Positions 22,668 to 33,938 of a DNA stretch of 64,000 nt are shown here, one piece after another. Under the pieces are notes generated by a model. It ran no database searches. It had not been told where the DNA came from and worked only from the letters and a program-made list of their open reading frames with translations. The stretch is from Lentinus brumalis (taxonomy: Eukaryota > Basidiomycota > Agaricomycetes > Polyporales > Polyporaceae). The DNA lies in NCBI GenBank assembly GCA_001792895.1, contig MARA01000033.1:1-64000 (forward strand), in the 5' to 3' direction. Position numbers and translations under genes: made by a program. The stretch's first letter is position 1, and each line of letters begins with the position of its first letter.

Positions 22668-22905
22668 ACAATCGCGTTAGCGCATTCCTTGCCGACGCAC
22701 TAGTGGACGCGCCCTCCCCCACCCGCACGATGAACAAAACTGGGGCTGCCGCCGCACGGACCAGGTCAGAACTGTACAAATACCCCAGAACTACCGTCCG
22801 CAAGCTTCACTGCTCTTTCTTTGCAGATCCTACCCATCGCTCTCCTCCTCACCGCCGACCCCGCTTCCTTACAGACTTACCCCACCTTCCCCTTCACTCT
22901 TCAAC
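22668..22905. promoter_or_regulatory. Short divergent promoter region
   Basis: Only 238 bases separate the ATG of the Helitron Rep gene (22667, minus) from the ATG of the + strand accessory gene (22906). A possible 5'-leader intron acceptor (TTTCTTTGCAG) lies at about 22817-22827. The shared region suggests coordinated expression; this is inference. Confidence 0.45.
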
Positions 22906-24497
22906 ATGTTCTCAAACACCATCATCCTTCGTCCTCATACGCAGGCCCGCCTCACCGAGACTCGCCAACGTCTCTTCTCGGACCGCTGCCTCTACCTCGG
23001 CAGTCGCGCTGTGCGCGACAATGTCGAGTGGCTGCGAGTCGGCAGTTGTGACAAGCTGATCCGGAAGCCCGAGGCCGTCGCTGAGTCCCAAGGCCGTGGC
23101 TCGTGTCCTCCGGAATGTGACACCGACCCGGACGTGGCCTATGTCCAGCCTTTCGAGCTCGCTGACCTTTCCATTGTTGGCAACATCAGCGATGAGGACT
23201 TCTTCTTCACCGCTGATGCAGGATGGCGCCCCGGTGCCATGTTTGCGCCCTCCCTTGAAGATTCTCGTGCCTCAGCGAGTATTGGTGCCCCTGATGTCGC
23301 TCTCTTTGCTGCAGATTTCCCGGAAGCCCTGGAGAACATTCGCTATCTCCAGAACGTTGTTGCGCCCGGGACCACGTCCTGCCGTGGCCCTTTTACTGGA
23401 CCGGACGAGGCTCCGCACGTAAAGATTCGTCATATATTCTTGAGGTACGCTCTATGTATTCAATCTGCTTCACTGTTAGCATCTGCTGACACATTTTCTC
23501 ATCAGTCAGTGGAGGCGGTGCCCGTGGTTGGTGCCGAAACAGACCAGCAAAGTAATCCGGTACGTCTTGCATGATGGTCACCGTAGACTTATCTAATGTG
23601 ACTGATATATCCTCTCCCACAGGCTGAAGTGGTATTGACGTCTGGAGCGAGTACCGCTGCAGAGACATCGAACGGCAGTGCACCCACTCCATTGGAGCAG
23701 TCCGGAATCTCGGCAGAGTCGGTAAGTCTGGCCTCCATCTCACCATCATGGTTGTATCTGTGTCCTTACCACCTGCCCATCACAGGACAGCACCCGTGAC
23801 ACAAGCAACACTGCTGGCACGGGCCCCAAGGCCGCAGCTGAGCCTGGCAGTACTGCACCGGCCGACATCCCGGCCACGGAGACAGCCACGGACAACACAG
23901 CGGATGCTGCAGCCGTCGACAAGCCCATGGCCACTCAAGCCGTTGCCGAGCCCGCAGTGACTCAAGCTAGCGAAGAGCCTGCTGACCTCCCGGATCTTGG
24001 TGAGTACTGCAAACATGCTCTGATTGCGGTACTGTCATCTCACGTCACGGTATTTGATAGAACCGATCCTTGGTCCCGAGTTCCAGATTGACAAGTGGCC
24101 TGCATACTCCAAGGAAGGGCAGGCCGCCGTGGAGCGTATGGCAAGACTGGGTACACACAAGGTTATCCCTTTGCCGGCATACGACATGCATGGCGACCTC
24201 ATCAACCCTCGCTTCTACCGGGCGCGTCTTCAGGGTGCCCTGGTTGAGCTCCACTTCTCTCTGACGCACTGGCGCATTGGCAGCAAGAAGGAGTCATCGA
24301 AGGTCGACATCTTTGTGGCTGAGCTCGACTACCTTCGCGTCCTCATTCCTCCCAAGCCAACTCCGGTGACTCCTCGGAAGAGGAAGGTGTCTGCCGTCGA
24401 TCCCACGCCGTCTCCATCACCCTCCAAGAGGTCCCGTATGAGCTCCCCGGCTGGACCGGGCCTTGGTTCTCCCGTGAAGAAGGCTGTTCGAAAGTGA
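22906..24497 (+). CDS. Helitron-side accessory protein with low-complexity middle and conserved-looking C-terminal domain
   Basis: The start is MFSNTIILRPHTQARLTETR at 22906. The N-terminal region continues through DRCLYLGSRAVRDNVEWLRV and AYVQPFELADLSIVGNISDE. A Thr/Ala/Pro/Glu-rich linker is spread over small exons (introns near 23450-23507, 23562-23622, 23721-23785 and 24000-24060, all GT..AG; the first does not keep phase perfectly). The C-terminal domain reads EPILGPEFQIDKWPAYSKEG, KVIPLPAYDMHGDLINPRFY, LQGALVELHFSLTHWRIG and VDIFVAELDYLRVLIPPKP, followed by a basic KRKVSAVDP/SPSKRSRM tail resembling a nuclear localisation signal. No family was recognised. The C-terminal domain resembles that of the gene at 33939-34667. 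It is transcribed divergently from the Helitron and may be its cargo. Alternating beta-like hydrophobicity would suit an OB-like nucleic-acid-binding fold, which is speculative. Confidence 0.6.
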
Positions 24498-25199
24498 GGT
24501 ACATGACTCCTTCCTCATGCTTCTATCTCTTCAAGCACTGATCATTACCGACCTGCTCATCCAGGAGGGTTTGGACCGGCCCTGACTATATCGCACACGC
24601 AGTGCATAGCATACAGCTGCTCATGCTACTTCTTGTTCTTCTCTCCCGTCTCGTCTACATTCATTACCGCATTCTCGTTGACATCACTATCTCGGATCCT
24701 GGAGCTTACGCTGTTAGCGTCGGTTTTTTGTTACTCGTTACCTATGCCCCTTCATACTGGCTCATCTACTCATACTATCGCATCATTGCTCTTCTTGCAC
24801 AGTTATGATATAGTATCTGACACGCCCTTATGTTCCGACATATCTCCATTAGCATCTGAGTAATACTCCAACCTCCCCTACTAGTACATACCCATCAAGG
24901 CTCCTATGCTCTATGGTTCCTAGTAGCTTCAGTATAGCACATACATAATGGTATCCTCTGTTAATACTCCACAGAAAGCCGATCGAACAAGTCCGGCGTC
25001 TCCAAGTCAAGCAAGGTTTGCGCCGGCGCAGACGGCCCTTCCGAGTTTTGTAAGATACCACATTGGGGTCTTAGAAACCAAATACAAAACCATATTAGGG
25101 CCGTTTACCCCATATGAGGTCCATACAAGCCATCTTATCAGGGGTTGTCCGGGACGAATTCTCATTGGGCGCTTAATAGCTTTCTTTCGGGTCTGTGAC
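24498..25199. other. Flank between accessory gene and TIR element
   Basis: AT-richer sequence with hydrophobic but unconvincing frames (around 24600-24860). No gene is supported. The Helitron 5' end (read on the minus strand) could lie here if the accessory gene is part of it. Confidence 0.35.
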
Positions 25200-25231
25200 A
25201 TTAGGGGTAGTCAGAGTTCGCGATTCTGAGG
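25200..25231 (+). repeat. Left terminal inverted repeat (32 bp)
   Basis: Exact reverse complement of 35326-35357. It starts ATTAGGGGTAGTCAGAGTTC and ends in GATTCTGAGG. Confidence 0.95.
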
Positions 25232-25360
25232 GGATTCTGGGAGGATTCGGGAGGACGATTCGGGACGCGATTCTCGAGGCTAGAATCGCGATTCTAGCAG
25301 AATCGCGCAGAATCGTCGAAGCGCCTCCGGAGGAGCTTCGACACCCCGAATCGTGATTCT
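25232..25360. repeat. Left subterminal repeats and palindromes
   Basis: At least eight GATTC/GAATC motifs occur in both orientations. Two strong palindromes are present: a perfect 20-base one at 25279-25298 (GCTAGAATCGCGATTCTAGC), and 25315-25342, an 8-base stem GTCGAAGC/GCTTCGAC around the palindrome CCTCCGGAGG. Arrays like this next to TIRs are usually transposase-binding sites. Confidence 0.8.
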
Positions 25361-25528
25361 GGGCTGCGCGATTCCGTCGGCCGACTAATTTAGGTAGCTA
25401 AGTTGGGACTTATCTGTGCCATAAACAAAGGAAAATACGCTGTCCGAATGTAAACTTGACCACAACGACGTGCTCCTCTGCTCTACCACAGTGATATACT
25501 CTCTGGCTTCCTCCTCACATCTTGGTCT

Positions 25529-27207
25529 ATGGGCGGCCCCCGGAAGACTGCACAAGTAGTCCAGAAGAAGGCTAGAGCGACTGCGGAGAAGACACGTTCC
25601 GGCGCACACAACAAGGCCGGAAAGAAGTCTGAGCAAGCCGGCCAGAAGGAGACTGAGGATAGCGGTGTCATGGTCGAGTGAGTTGACTTCGATGTTCAGT
25701 GTGGGTAATGGGCTCACCATCACCTTTGCAGGTGGGACAAGGACAACTTCAAGCTCACCTGGCAGCTGATCACGGCCATTACCGACAACAAGACCATCCA
25801 GAACGCGCTGCTCCCACCGGTCGGAGCAAATCCCTCGACCAAGAACGGAGGGGGAAGGCGCAAGACAGACTTCCATTGGGAGCTGTGTAAGCAGCTCTTT
25901 ACTGGGCACCCGGAGTACGGAGCCGCGTTCCAGGCCGCCCTCAATGGGAACACCGCCGAGAAGAAGCGATGGAGTGCGAAGATCAAGAATCGCCTCACCA
26001 AGTGCGTAAATATATTTGACAGGAATGTACGCCTTTGTACTGACACTGCCTGCGTTCCAGGATCGTCCAGCAGGTGACGAAGGCTCGGGCACTGCTGGGG
26101 CAGACTGGTGAGGGCATCAAGGATGCATCTGAGATCACCGAGGAGCTTCCTGCGGCGTTCCGCAACAAATGGGGTACGCCTTGTCTATTCTAGTCACATC
26201 TGTTTACCGCTAATGCGCATCTCCGAGCAGAGGCCGTGTCAGCGGAGTGCCCGTACTTCTTCGAGATACGCGACCTCATTGCGCAGCGCCCCAACCAGAC
26301 GCCCACAGGCCTTGGAGATGCGACCTCGACGATTGAGGAAGATGTTCTCGGGACGGGGGCAGGGCCAGATGATGCGGACGGGCAGGAGGATGCTGGAGAG
26401 ACCGGAGATGGGGCTGTAGAAACAGGTAACGGCGAGGAGGACTTGGAGGACGGCTCGGAGGGCACTGGGTCGGAGGCGGGTGAACCTGAGGTTGGTGAGG
26501 TTGAGGATGCGGATGCGGATGCGGACAGTGATAGGGACTCGGAGGGTGGTAACGACGTCGACGAAGTTGCGGACGCGAAGACGCCTCAGAAGCGTAAGGC
26601 CAAGTCCGCCCCGCCCACAGCAAGTGCACCCCCGAAGAAGTCGAAGAAGACACCTGCACGCCCGAGCACGTCGACTCCAGTCGCGCAGACACCGAGCAAC
26701 GGCAAGCCCGGCAAGTCGAAGGGAGTCAAGGGACTTAAAGGTGCGATGGAATTTGAACGTCTGGCAAGAGAGGAAGAGACAACGCGTCAGAAGGAGCTCG
26801 AGCTCGCCAAGGAGAAGATCCGCTACAACAGCGCAGTCGTCAAAGCTAAAGCCGACCTCAAGCTCAAGCGTGAGGAGAACCAGTTCGAACTTCAACGTCT
26901 GGAGCTGCTTGCCCGCAAAGAGATCATGCTGGAGCAAATGCGGCTCAAGATGACCTTGCAGCACACCACCGGTACCGTGAACAGTGCCGCGTTCAACACC
27001 GGCTCAGTGGGCGACCCACTTTCGCTATCTGCCTCGCTCCCGACCTCTCGCGCGCAGTCTCTCGCGCCCACTCAGGCTTACAGCGCAACTGAGCCATTCA
27101 ATCCGGCAGAGATGATTGGTGGGATGCAGATGGGTGTCGGTGAGGGCGTGTCGGCTGACAGTCATGTCGGATCGTTCATGGAGGGCAGCAACGGAATGGT
27201 GATGTAG
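25529..27207 (+). CDS. PIF/Harbinger-associated Myb/SANT-like (trihelix) protein
   Basis: It starts at ATG 25529 (MGGPRKTAQVVQKKARATAE) and is spliced through GTGAGT..GCAG at about 25679-25731. The following domain has the Trp-spaced trihelix/Myb-SANT-like pattern (WDKDNFKLTWQLITAITDNK ... FHWELCKQLF ... AEKKRWSAKIKNRLTK). Two further introns lie near 26002-26060 and 26175-26230. The rest is acidic and basic low-complexity sequence, then a predicted coiled coil rich in Glu/Lys/Arg (about 26750-26955: LAREEETTRQKELELAKEKI, QFELQRLELLARKEIMLEQM) and a disordered tail ending at 27205-27207. PIF/Harbinger elements need a Myb-like partner that helps the transposase reach the nucleus and bind the ends. 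The tail-to-tail arrangement with the transposase, 32 bases apart, supports this role. Confidence 0.8.
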
Positions 27208-27239
27208 TTTGCATAGAAGATAGCATACATTGGGTTTGT

Positions 27240-29100
27240 CTAAGCTGTACGACGATGAATGCGACGCTGTGCTCGTCTCTCTTTGGCACAGAACAACGCA
27301 GCTTTCAGATCCTCGCGGAACGCACGCGCAGCACGAAGTCGCCCCCGCCCAGAAGTCTGCGTAGTCCGACTATGTACACCTTCGTCATCGGACTCGGACT
27401 CTGATGACAACCCTTCTTGAATAAATGGATCGTTGTCGACTGCGTCACTATCCTCCCCTTGGGCGATACGCTCCTCCTCCTCGCATTGCATAGCAAAGCC
27501 ATGGAGCGCAATGCATGTCAGGATCCAATAGGTTGCAAATTTGTGAGAGCGTGCATCTACAATCCGCACCCGGAGACCCTTAAGAGACTGAAAACGCCCT
27601 TTGAGGAACCCAATGGCATGTTCCGAGCGGATGCGCACCATGGACACATGATTGTTGAACACCTCGTTGTCAGGCTCTTCGCGCTCGGGCATCTTGTATG
27701 GTGCGACGATCCACACGTCAATCTGCACGCTTGCGAAGTCAGCCTAGTATAGTATGTCGATGGTGCTGCTTGATGACGCACCGGATATGCAGAGTCTGCC
27801 CATATAAACTCGCCGTCTTGCAGGATGTCCTCATGATTCTGCGCAATGTGGGTCTTTGTCCATGCCGTTGAATCGTGAGTGCTCCCAGTATGACCATATG
27901 CAACATCTACGATGCGGAGATTTGGCAGCGACACAATCTGCCGGTGACCCAATGAGTACAGCGACCTTATAGGGCAATATATGAGATTCCGCGCACCTGA
28001 ACGTTCAGCGAGTAGTCACCTTTGCGGTCATAGTAACTCTCCCCGTACCAGAACGGCCGTTCATCGAGCGGTACTAAGGTCCCATCCACCAGAAGCCACC
28101 CATTTCGCCATGCTCGACATGAGTGTGCTGCTACCCATGCCTTCGCCTTCTCTTTCTCTTCCTCTGACGGGTAGCAGATTGTCTCCGCAAGGAAGTCCGG
28201 CCGTAGCACGGCCGTCATGACACGCCGAGTGACGAGATCCACAGTACCCTTCCCACACCCAGCCCAATTGGCGATAGACTGAAGACTTGCAGCGTTTCCG
28301 TAATGGCCGAACCGGTAGAGTGCGATCGCGATCTGCTCCTCTACCGAGATCTGCGCATTCTCTGAATTGTTTGAGAAAACCGGGTCATCCGCTAGCCGTG
28401 CAACGAGACGGTCGAAAGTCGACGGGTTGACGCGCAACTGCTGACGGAAGTGATCGGGACGGGCATGCTTGCACACATGGAGGATATGGGGAAGGAACCC
28501 AGGCCCCCGGGGAAGGGTGTTACGGGCAGCCAGGTAACGCTGTGCATACATGCCTTGCAGCGCAGAGCGTACATGACGGCCTACTCGAGTTGGTGGCAGC
28601 CGCATAGGGGGTGAACGCACATGTATCATGACTTCCTCATCTTCCCCTCCCGAGTCCTCATCATCTGCATCTCCTGAGTCATACCCATCAGCCCCAACCT
28701 GCCCTCCCACAGCCCGTACACCAGCCAATCGACCTCCTGAAAGGTACTGCCTGATATCTTCAGCTTCGAGGTCTTCGAGGTTGCCCACCAGGTCGAGGTC
28801 GCCGCCAAGCTCAGGCAGCATTGGCATCTGGTTGTCGAGCTCTTGACTGATGGTGTACGTGGCCAAGTCGTCGCTGGAGTCCGAGAGGTCCACGGACGAG
28901 TTGTCAGACCCGGGCCCCATCTCCACATCCGTGCATGAAGGGAGCGAGCTGTCGAGCGAGAGGAGCTCCGGTGAGCTGGGTACCAGGCCTAGCTGGTGTG
29001 TTCGTTGTCGCTGGAGCCGGGCATGGCGCTGCCTGCGGAGCTTGATGTAGCCAGAGATAAGAGCGCGAGCGCGACGAGTACGTTCGGTGTACCGGGGCAT
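27240..29100 (-). CDS. PIF/Harbinger DDE transposase
   Basis: It starts at the ATG at 29100 (MPRYTERTRRARALISGYIK). The acidic N-terminal region is followed by a helix-turn-helix-like segment (LRVNPSTFDRLVARLADDPV; EEQIAIALYRFGHYGNAASL; IANWAGCGKGTVDLVTRRVM). The DDE_Tnp_4-type core supplies the three acidic residues: D in WLLVDGTLVPL, D in HTGSTHDSTAWTKT and E in RIRSEHAIGFLKGRFQSL. Introns occur near 27970 and 27730-27785. The last exon (GLRVRIVDARSHKFATYWIL, CIALHGFAMQCEEEERIAQG) and a basic tail end at 27240. All catalytic residues are present and I see no frame break, so the copy may be intact. Its own terminal repeats could be the 32-bp TIRs of the surrounding element; this is unresolved. 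Confidence 0.85.
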
Positions 29101-29580
29101 GGTGAATGCAGCGGACAAGGAGCGAAGCGCCCCGGTCGATCAGTATGTCATAGAAATTCCAGCCTACGGGGCACGTGATGTCAGATAACACTTGTCGCTC
29201 GCGAGACGGAAACACCACCATAGCAAGAGTGGGGACCTTTTTGGTCGGACCAATCTTCTTGACCCTAGGGACCAATCGACCAATAATTCCTAACCCTATA
29301 GACGCCCGGACCAAATAGGTCGTGGTTAAGTAACGTGATGATCTGGGCGTCTACCCAGGTTAACCTGTTAAGTACGTCGCGCATCCAGCTGGCGGCCGAA
29401 AGCTCTCGCTTTTCCAACAAACGACAGGTGCTCACAATTGAGGCAAACATAGGCTATATTACAGGCCAAGAGCGCGTGTATACAGTAGCAATACAGACTA
29501 GCAAATGCATATGATAACGTAGACATGATCGCACCGCGTCCAAGACTTGAACAGGTCCCCATCATCACAGAAGCTGTTCA
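29101..29580. other. Spacer between the two transposase genes
   Basis: No gene is supported. Repeated GGACC/GGTCC and GACCAAT motifs cluster at 29231-29312. This is where the right end of a nested Harbinger element would be expected, but no partner inverted repeat was recognised on the left side. Confidence 0.4.
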
Positions 29581-32500
29581 TCATGCAGAAGCACTCCCAC
29601 CACCCGCCGCAGGCGCATCTGCGCCTCCCCCAATCACAAGCGGAACTCCAGCAGCCTGCTGACAGAGATAGTTGACGTGGATGTGGTCCGCGCCGTGGTG
29701 CTTGACAACGATCTCCTTGGGGCAATCACGAAGCTCCAAGCTCTCGAAGAGCGTGAACAGCGCATGCGGAGCATGCTCTTGAGTGCCTTCAGCAAAGAGG
29801 AGCCGGTCCCGAAACATCGACGCCAAGGCGATGTACTCCATTGTACGTTCTGTCTCGATGTCGCGCTTCACTACGAGCCGGTCGTACATCTCCTCGACGG
29901 CGGCAAGGAACTTCGCTCCATGGAAGTACTTCCCCTTCGTGAAGATGCCGGCAGGCTGGGGCCATTGCGGGGGATCCTCTCGCACCTTGACAGTCTCGCC
30001 GTTGACGGTCCGGTCTACATTGCGGGTGACGGAGAAGACGCCGTCCGAGCACACACCGCGCTTGTGGTTAAACGTAGAACCTTCGCTGCCAGGATACATG
30101 ATCGTCTTGCAGCGCGTGCATGTGTGAACCTTGCGCTGTATGATCTGTCAGATAATGTATGCCGCATGACGTACGAAGACTTACCGGGCTTATAGCCTCG
30201 TTCTGATCACCGGTCGCGACCTCACCAGGCTTCATGATGCGCAGCGGCACGGCATGACAGTGCTCATGCCAGAACTTCGTACCTCCAGACCGTGCTAAAG
30301 TTCAAGGTTAGTGCGGCATATGATAGACGTAATCAGAGCCACATACATTTGTAATCTCCCCGCTTGATGCGCCCCATGATGTTCACTTCAACGTCGCCAA
30401 GCTTCTCGAGGAGGGCGCGCGGAGTCTTGCGCACGAGCGATCGCCCGTGGGTAGCGTTCTTCATCTCGGCTGCAGTATTGTAGGCTGATGCGGCAAGCAC
30501 CCACGCGCGCGGGGTCATGTTGAATGAAACCCACTGGTGCTGCTTTCGAAGGTCCATGAACAAAAAGAAAGTGTCCTTCTCGGCATGTGTGATCTTCAAG
30601 CTGCGAAGATCAAGACCACAGGCGACAGATACGAATTGCTGCGAGTGCGTGAGACCGGTGATGTTGAGGTTGGGAAGGCAGAGTGGGGTATAAGCACTGG
30701 CAGGCGCGAGCGTCGAGGAAGCATGCCCTCGCGGTGCAAAGAAACCCGCTGACGACTTGTTGCTGGCCTTGCCTTTGCCCTTTGAGGTCGTGTTGCTGCC
30801 CGAGACGTGAAGTCGCGCCTTCTTCACAGGCGGCGCCAGCAAGTCGGAGGTGCTTTGGCGTGCTGCATCAGTATCATCGGCACGACGCTTCTGCGGCGAC
30901 AAGGGCTGTGTAATGGAGTTAGCAGAAGCGGATTGAAAGAGCGCTATTGGACTTACTGGGTCGATCAATCGAAGAACGCCAGCGACATCACCAGGGAAAT
31001 GGTCGGTGTCGGCGTCGGAGTTGGAGCCAGAATCAGGGATTTCGATGACTCCCGAGACAGTCTGTTGCAGCGGCTTGGGGATGGGCGAAGAAGAGAGGAT
31101 AGTAGAAGGAGCAGGGGCGACGGCGCTCGAAGAGGCGCGAGGCGTACTGTCGTCAAATGCTGCAGACGGCCGTTCCACAGGCGACGCAAGAAGATGAACG
31201 AGGCTCGGGTCGATGCCCATATCGCCGAGCACACTGGCAGGGTCGTCGTGCGAGGCGAGGTCGAGGAGAGTGTCGGTAGGCTCCTCCTTGACGAGAGTGT
31301 AATGGGCAGCGGTCGCGGCACTCATCTTCATCAAACCGAAGGTCTCTCCACTTGGAGCTGGCTCGAGGATGGGATATGGGGAGAGGTCTGCAGGGAGGGC
31401 GTGAACTTTGCGCTTTGCGTCAAGCATCTGGTTCCACAGGGAGGCGACCGCGTTGACAAGATTGACGTGATGGGAACCATGAGTAGAAGTAACGAAAGCT
31501 GACGCCGAGCCGGAGCGAAAGTCGATGCGCGTGTTGCGACGAAGGACGAAGTCATGGCCGAGGTAAGTAAATGACTCGACGCCGCTTGCGTGGGACCGCT
31601 GGATACCGTTCCAGCCCTTGCCGTGCGAGCCTTCAATCCGACTGCCGTCCGTCCGAACATCGTCGCGCCGCCGAGCAAGGCAACCCTTCTTGACATGCGC
31701 TAGCTGGTCCTCGTGTACCTGCAAGACGGTAAGTGAGCTGCTTCGCGTTCTGTGGTTTGTACTAGAACTCACCTTCTCTGCAGCCTTTGACCAAACGTCG
31801 CCCTTCTCTGCCCACCGCTCATATGCTTCAACCAGCCGCCGCTCCTGCTCTTCCTGACTCCGGTATACAGCCGGATTACCGTTGCTGGCAGTAGACTTGA
31901 GAATTGTGTTGGTGATGTCGCGCGCGACTGCCGCACGATAGGGACTCTTGACACCGCCGACGACACAGATTGCATAGCTGTACAGAGGCATCAGTGGATG
32001 TCCGATAGCAATAAATGTGTTACTCACCGCATGATAAAATGCCAGACGTCGAGGACGGCGTCGATATTCGGGAACACCTTCCGGATTGCCGTCCTTACAT
32101 GGCAGCAGTTGTCCGCCACAGCGATCTCCGGGTCTGCATAATCCAGCAGCTGTAGCCGACGCGACACGCCCTCGAGCAGCTCTTGAACTTCGAGGTTGGC
32201 CAGGGTCAGACAAAGTCGCTATGGCGGAGCATTGTCAGTGGCAATGGTACCAGCGGCTGCAGATACAACATACCCAAGCGATGATTAGATTCTTCTCGTT
32301 CACAACAGACTGAAGTCCGCCGGTCCACAACTTCGTTCGAGCTTTATCCTTGTCGGCGACAGTTGCTTTGCCCGCAGAACGGAAGGTCGCGTCGAGTGAT
32401 ATGGTAACAGCTAAGTGGGCAAGCAGCGTGAGAGGCGGGAAGCGCACTGAGAGTGGGCGTGGGAACTCGGTACTCACCGCCCAATGTGCGCAAAGTTGCC

Positions 32501-33635
32501 TCCGATTCCGGCTGTCGTGTCATCTGCACCCAACTGTTGTACACGTCGCCAACAAGGTCGTCGCTGATAGACCGGCAGTCGTATCCAGCGTCGTGGTTCC
32601 CGGTGATCAACGGCTCAGCGAAATTTTGCAGAGCAGGAGGAGGCTGGATGGCGGTTTGGCGTACCCGCGCTGCGTATGCGCGGAGATACTCCAGACGACG
32701 CCAATGGTATTCGAAGAGGTGTAGCTCTGAAAAGACTCGGTCAGTATGTTCACTCAACGGTGCGGTAGCTCTACTGACGATGAATGTGTTCTGCGATTCC
32801 AGCTGCAGTCCCCGAAGGCCGGAACTCAACAATCAGGTCGAACAGGTCGCGCGTCAAGGCACATTTCTTCATAAAGTGAGGGATACCGACTGTCAGTCAC
32901 CGAGGTCAGTGCGTATCAATCGATGTTCATGCGAAGTACTCACTTGGGATATCCCAGTGCTCGCGATTCTGCCAGAACTGGCAGTTCGTCGTCAAGCAGG
33001 AGTATGACTCGTCATCCTCGGTCTTCGACCCACCCTTGCCATACAACTCTTTGCAAGGGTTGCAGCGCAACTGGTACCCGATCGCTGTTTCCTCCCGCTC
33101 GATGCCATGTACCTCCCGATATCCCGTTGGAGACCAGCCGTACCAGTAGATGTCTTTCGAGCCGCAATGCGGGCACACGCCGATGTCGGGATAGAAGGCG
33201 GGATGAATGACAGTCACCGGCTTCAGGTAAGCGACCTTTGGTTTGACTTGTGTAACGGCGTGGCGGCGCTGCGCGTGGGAGAAGGAAGGAGGTATGAAGT
33301 GCGGACCATGGAGAGGGAACCGTGTGTTGAGCTCGCGGGGTGCCGCGCCTCTCGAGGTCGCGCGGGTAAGAGTCGTAAGGAGATCAACATACTCGACCAC
33401 CTCGGCTACGAACTCCAGCTGCCCCTCATGTTTCGACTGGTTCTTACGCTTTTCTTTCCAGCTCAGGACATGCTTCTCGACCTTGGGAACACGGTGTAAG
33501 TGGCAGCAGTTGCATCTTGAGAAGGTAGTCACTGACCCCTGCCTTCCATGCTGCATCAACAGCTCTTCTTTTGCTTGGGTCTGAGAAGAAGTTTACACAT
33601 TGAGCCCGGACGGCGTCCGGCTCGAAGACGGACAT
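29581..33635 (-). CDS. Large DDE-type transposase with cysteine clusters, family unassigned
   Basis: The start is MSVFEPDAVRAQCVNFFSDP at 33635. After an intron the protein continues VEKHVLSWKEKRKNQ and LEFVAEVVEYVDLLTTLTRA. A zinc-binding module follows: CPHCGSKDIYWYGWSPTGYR with a later RCNPC pair. The putative RNase H-fold core supplies D in AVTISLDATFRSAGKATVAD, D in EIAVADNCCHVRTAIRKVFP with DVWHFIMR, and E in DGSRIEGSHGKGWNGIQRSH. Then comes VESFTYLGHDFVLRRNTRID, a long disordered segment, and a C-terminal module with HTCTRCKTIMYPGS/FNHKRGVCSDG (C..C..H..C). The last exons are joined by introns at about 30300-30346 and 30145-30184, so the ORFs ending at 30333 and 29581 belong to one gene. 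The layout resembles MULE- or KDZ-like transposases of mushrooms, but KDZ signatures are not seen. No frame break is evident. Confidence 0.7.
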
Positions 33636-33938
33636 GATGGGAGGAGGACTCGAGAGGAGTAAGACGACAGGGGCCGCCCCTCCACCACATATATCTACTC
33701 GCGACCGCCGCCGCCGTCCGCCGCCTAACATCTTCTAGTGCGCAAGAGTACGCGCGACAATGTTCGCCGTGTTTTAAGGGAGCCTGAACTTGCGATTGGC
33801 TGTCCCAGAGCAGTTTATGGTAGTGTCTCTTTAGCGAGGTGGCACCACGCTCACGGTCAGGGTCCCCACACCTCGAATCCCGTCGCTGTTCCTGTCATTT
33901 TACTGTTGAATCATTCTGCCGCACTTTGTACATACAAT

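Noticed and set aside
25200..25203. TTA next to GGGGTAG as a Harbinger-type TTA target duplication
   Set aside because: The right side reads TAA, which is the inverted, not the direct, copy; it is therefore part of the inverted repeat and not a duplication.
29581..30099. Treating the 172-residue frame as a separate small gene
   Set aside because: Good donor/acceptor pairs join it to the large transposase frame upstream (GDYK to HGLEV-type exon to HTCTRCKT), so it is the C-terminus of that gene.
33840..33900. Possible tRNA because of CTCGAATCCCG
   Set aside because: No GTTC before the loop and no acceptor, D or anticodon arms can be folded around it.
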